A stretch of 64,000 bases of DNA from Pyropia haitanensis (taxonomy: Eukaryota; Rhodophyta; Bangiophyceae; Bangiales; Bangiaceae). The notes beneath the pieces were generated by a model. That model was not told the origin of the DNA. It worked only from the letters and a program-made list of their open reading frames with translations, and did no database searches. Location: contig SDUX01000001.1 of the NCBI GenBank assembly GCA_008729055.1, forward strand, positions 744,001 to 808,000, in the 5' to 3' direction. Each line of letters starts with the position of its first letter. The first letter of the stretch is position 1. This document shows, in pieces, positions 63,901 through 64,000 of this stretch. The translations under genes were made by a program, and so were the position numbers.

Positions 63901-64000
63901 GGTAGGGGGGGGAAGTGGCGGGCCGCGCGGGCGGCCGCGCCGCCAGCCCCCGTCGCTTCGTGATGACGCAGACAAAGACAAAAAAAAAAGGACAAAAAAA
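60962..64000. other. Extremely GC-rich low-complexity DNA, no supported gene
   Basis: ORFs of 100-617 codons occur in nearly every frame but are Arg/Gly/Pro/Ala composition artefacts without domain motifs. Notable are homopolymers: about 24 G near 62114-62137, about 20 C near 63240-63259, about 22 C near 63579-63600. A-runs interrupt it at 61327, 62878-62898 and the window end. Motifs such as GTACGTAG recur (62297, 63042). Confidence 0.5.

Overview
The window looks like nuclear DNA of a bangiophycean red alga (Porphyra/Pyropia type). It is very GC-rich, has long G/C homopolymers, few introns and many retroelements. It carries nuclear genes for plastid proteins: a Calvin-cycle sedoheptulose bisphosphatase and two one-helix light-stress proteins with transit peptides. 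A hedgehog-type Hint domain and a tRNA gene with apparent ectopic introns also fit a rhodophyte. The assignment is inferred from content only.

Layout. 1-18094 is nested retrotransposons. A minus-strand Ty3/gypsy chromovirus-like element (gag, pol) is interrupted near the end of its 5' LTR by a second, complete plus-strand Ty3 element at 6331-17362. The second element has apparently identical 642-bp LTRs and a 5-bp GCGAC target duplication. Both elements use a GGGAAAC -1 slippery site. The second also has a DNA-methyltransferase-like tail on pol and a 986-codon antisense ORF. 18095-25559 holds a transposase remnant, a frame-broken dihydrolipoyl dehydrogenase, a four-exon Mpv17-family gene and an unidentified ORF. 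25560-32964 is GC-rich and holds a copper monooxygenase joined to a Hint domain and two halves of a UvrD-like helicase in opposite orientation. 32965-37285 is a giant foldback inverted repeat with a small TIR element nested in one arm only. 37889-46031 holds a RING-H2 membrane protein, a BTB/BACK/MATH-like protein, a tRNA-Trp gene, SBPase and the SUMO E1 subunit SAE1/AOS1. 46331-48689 is a head-to-head inverted duplication of an HLIP/OHP gene. 49134-60961 holds a disordered phospho-motif protein, peroxiredoxin Q, a HYPK-like protein, a small secreted Cys-rich protein and a bZIP factor. 60962-64000 is low-complexity GC-rich DNA with no gene I can support.

Functional themes. Plastid carbon fixation and photoprotection (SBPase, HLIPs), redox (PrxQ, dihydrolipoyl dehydrogenase, Mpv17), ubiquitin/SUMO signalling (RING-H2, BTB, SAE1) and N-terminal acetylation (HYPK) sit side by side as single eukaryotic genes, not operons. 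Several otherwise convincing genes are broken only at G/C homopolymers, which points to consensus errors as much as to pseudogenes. The introns I could place start with GTACGT or a close variant.
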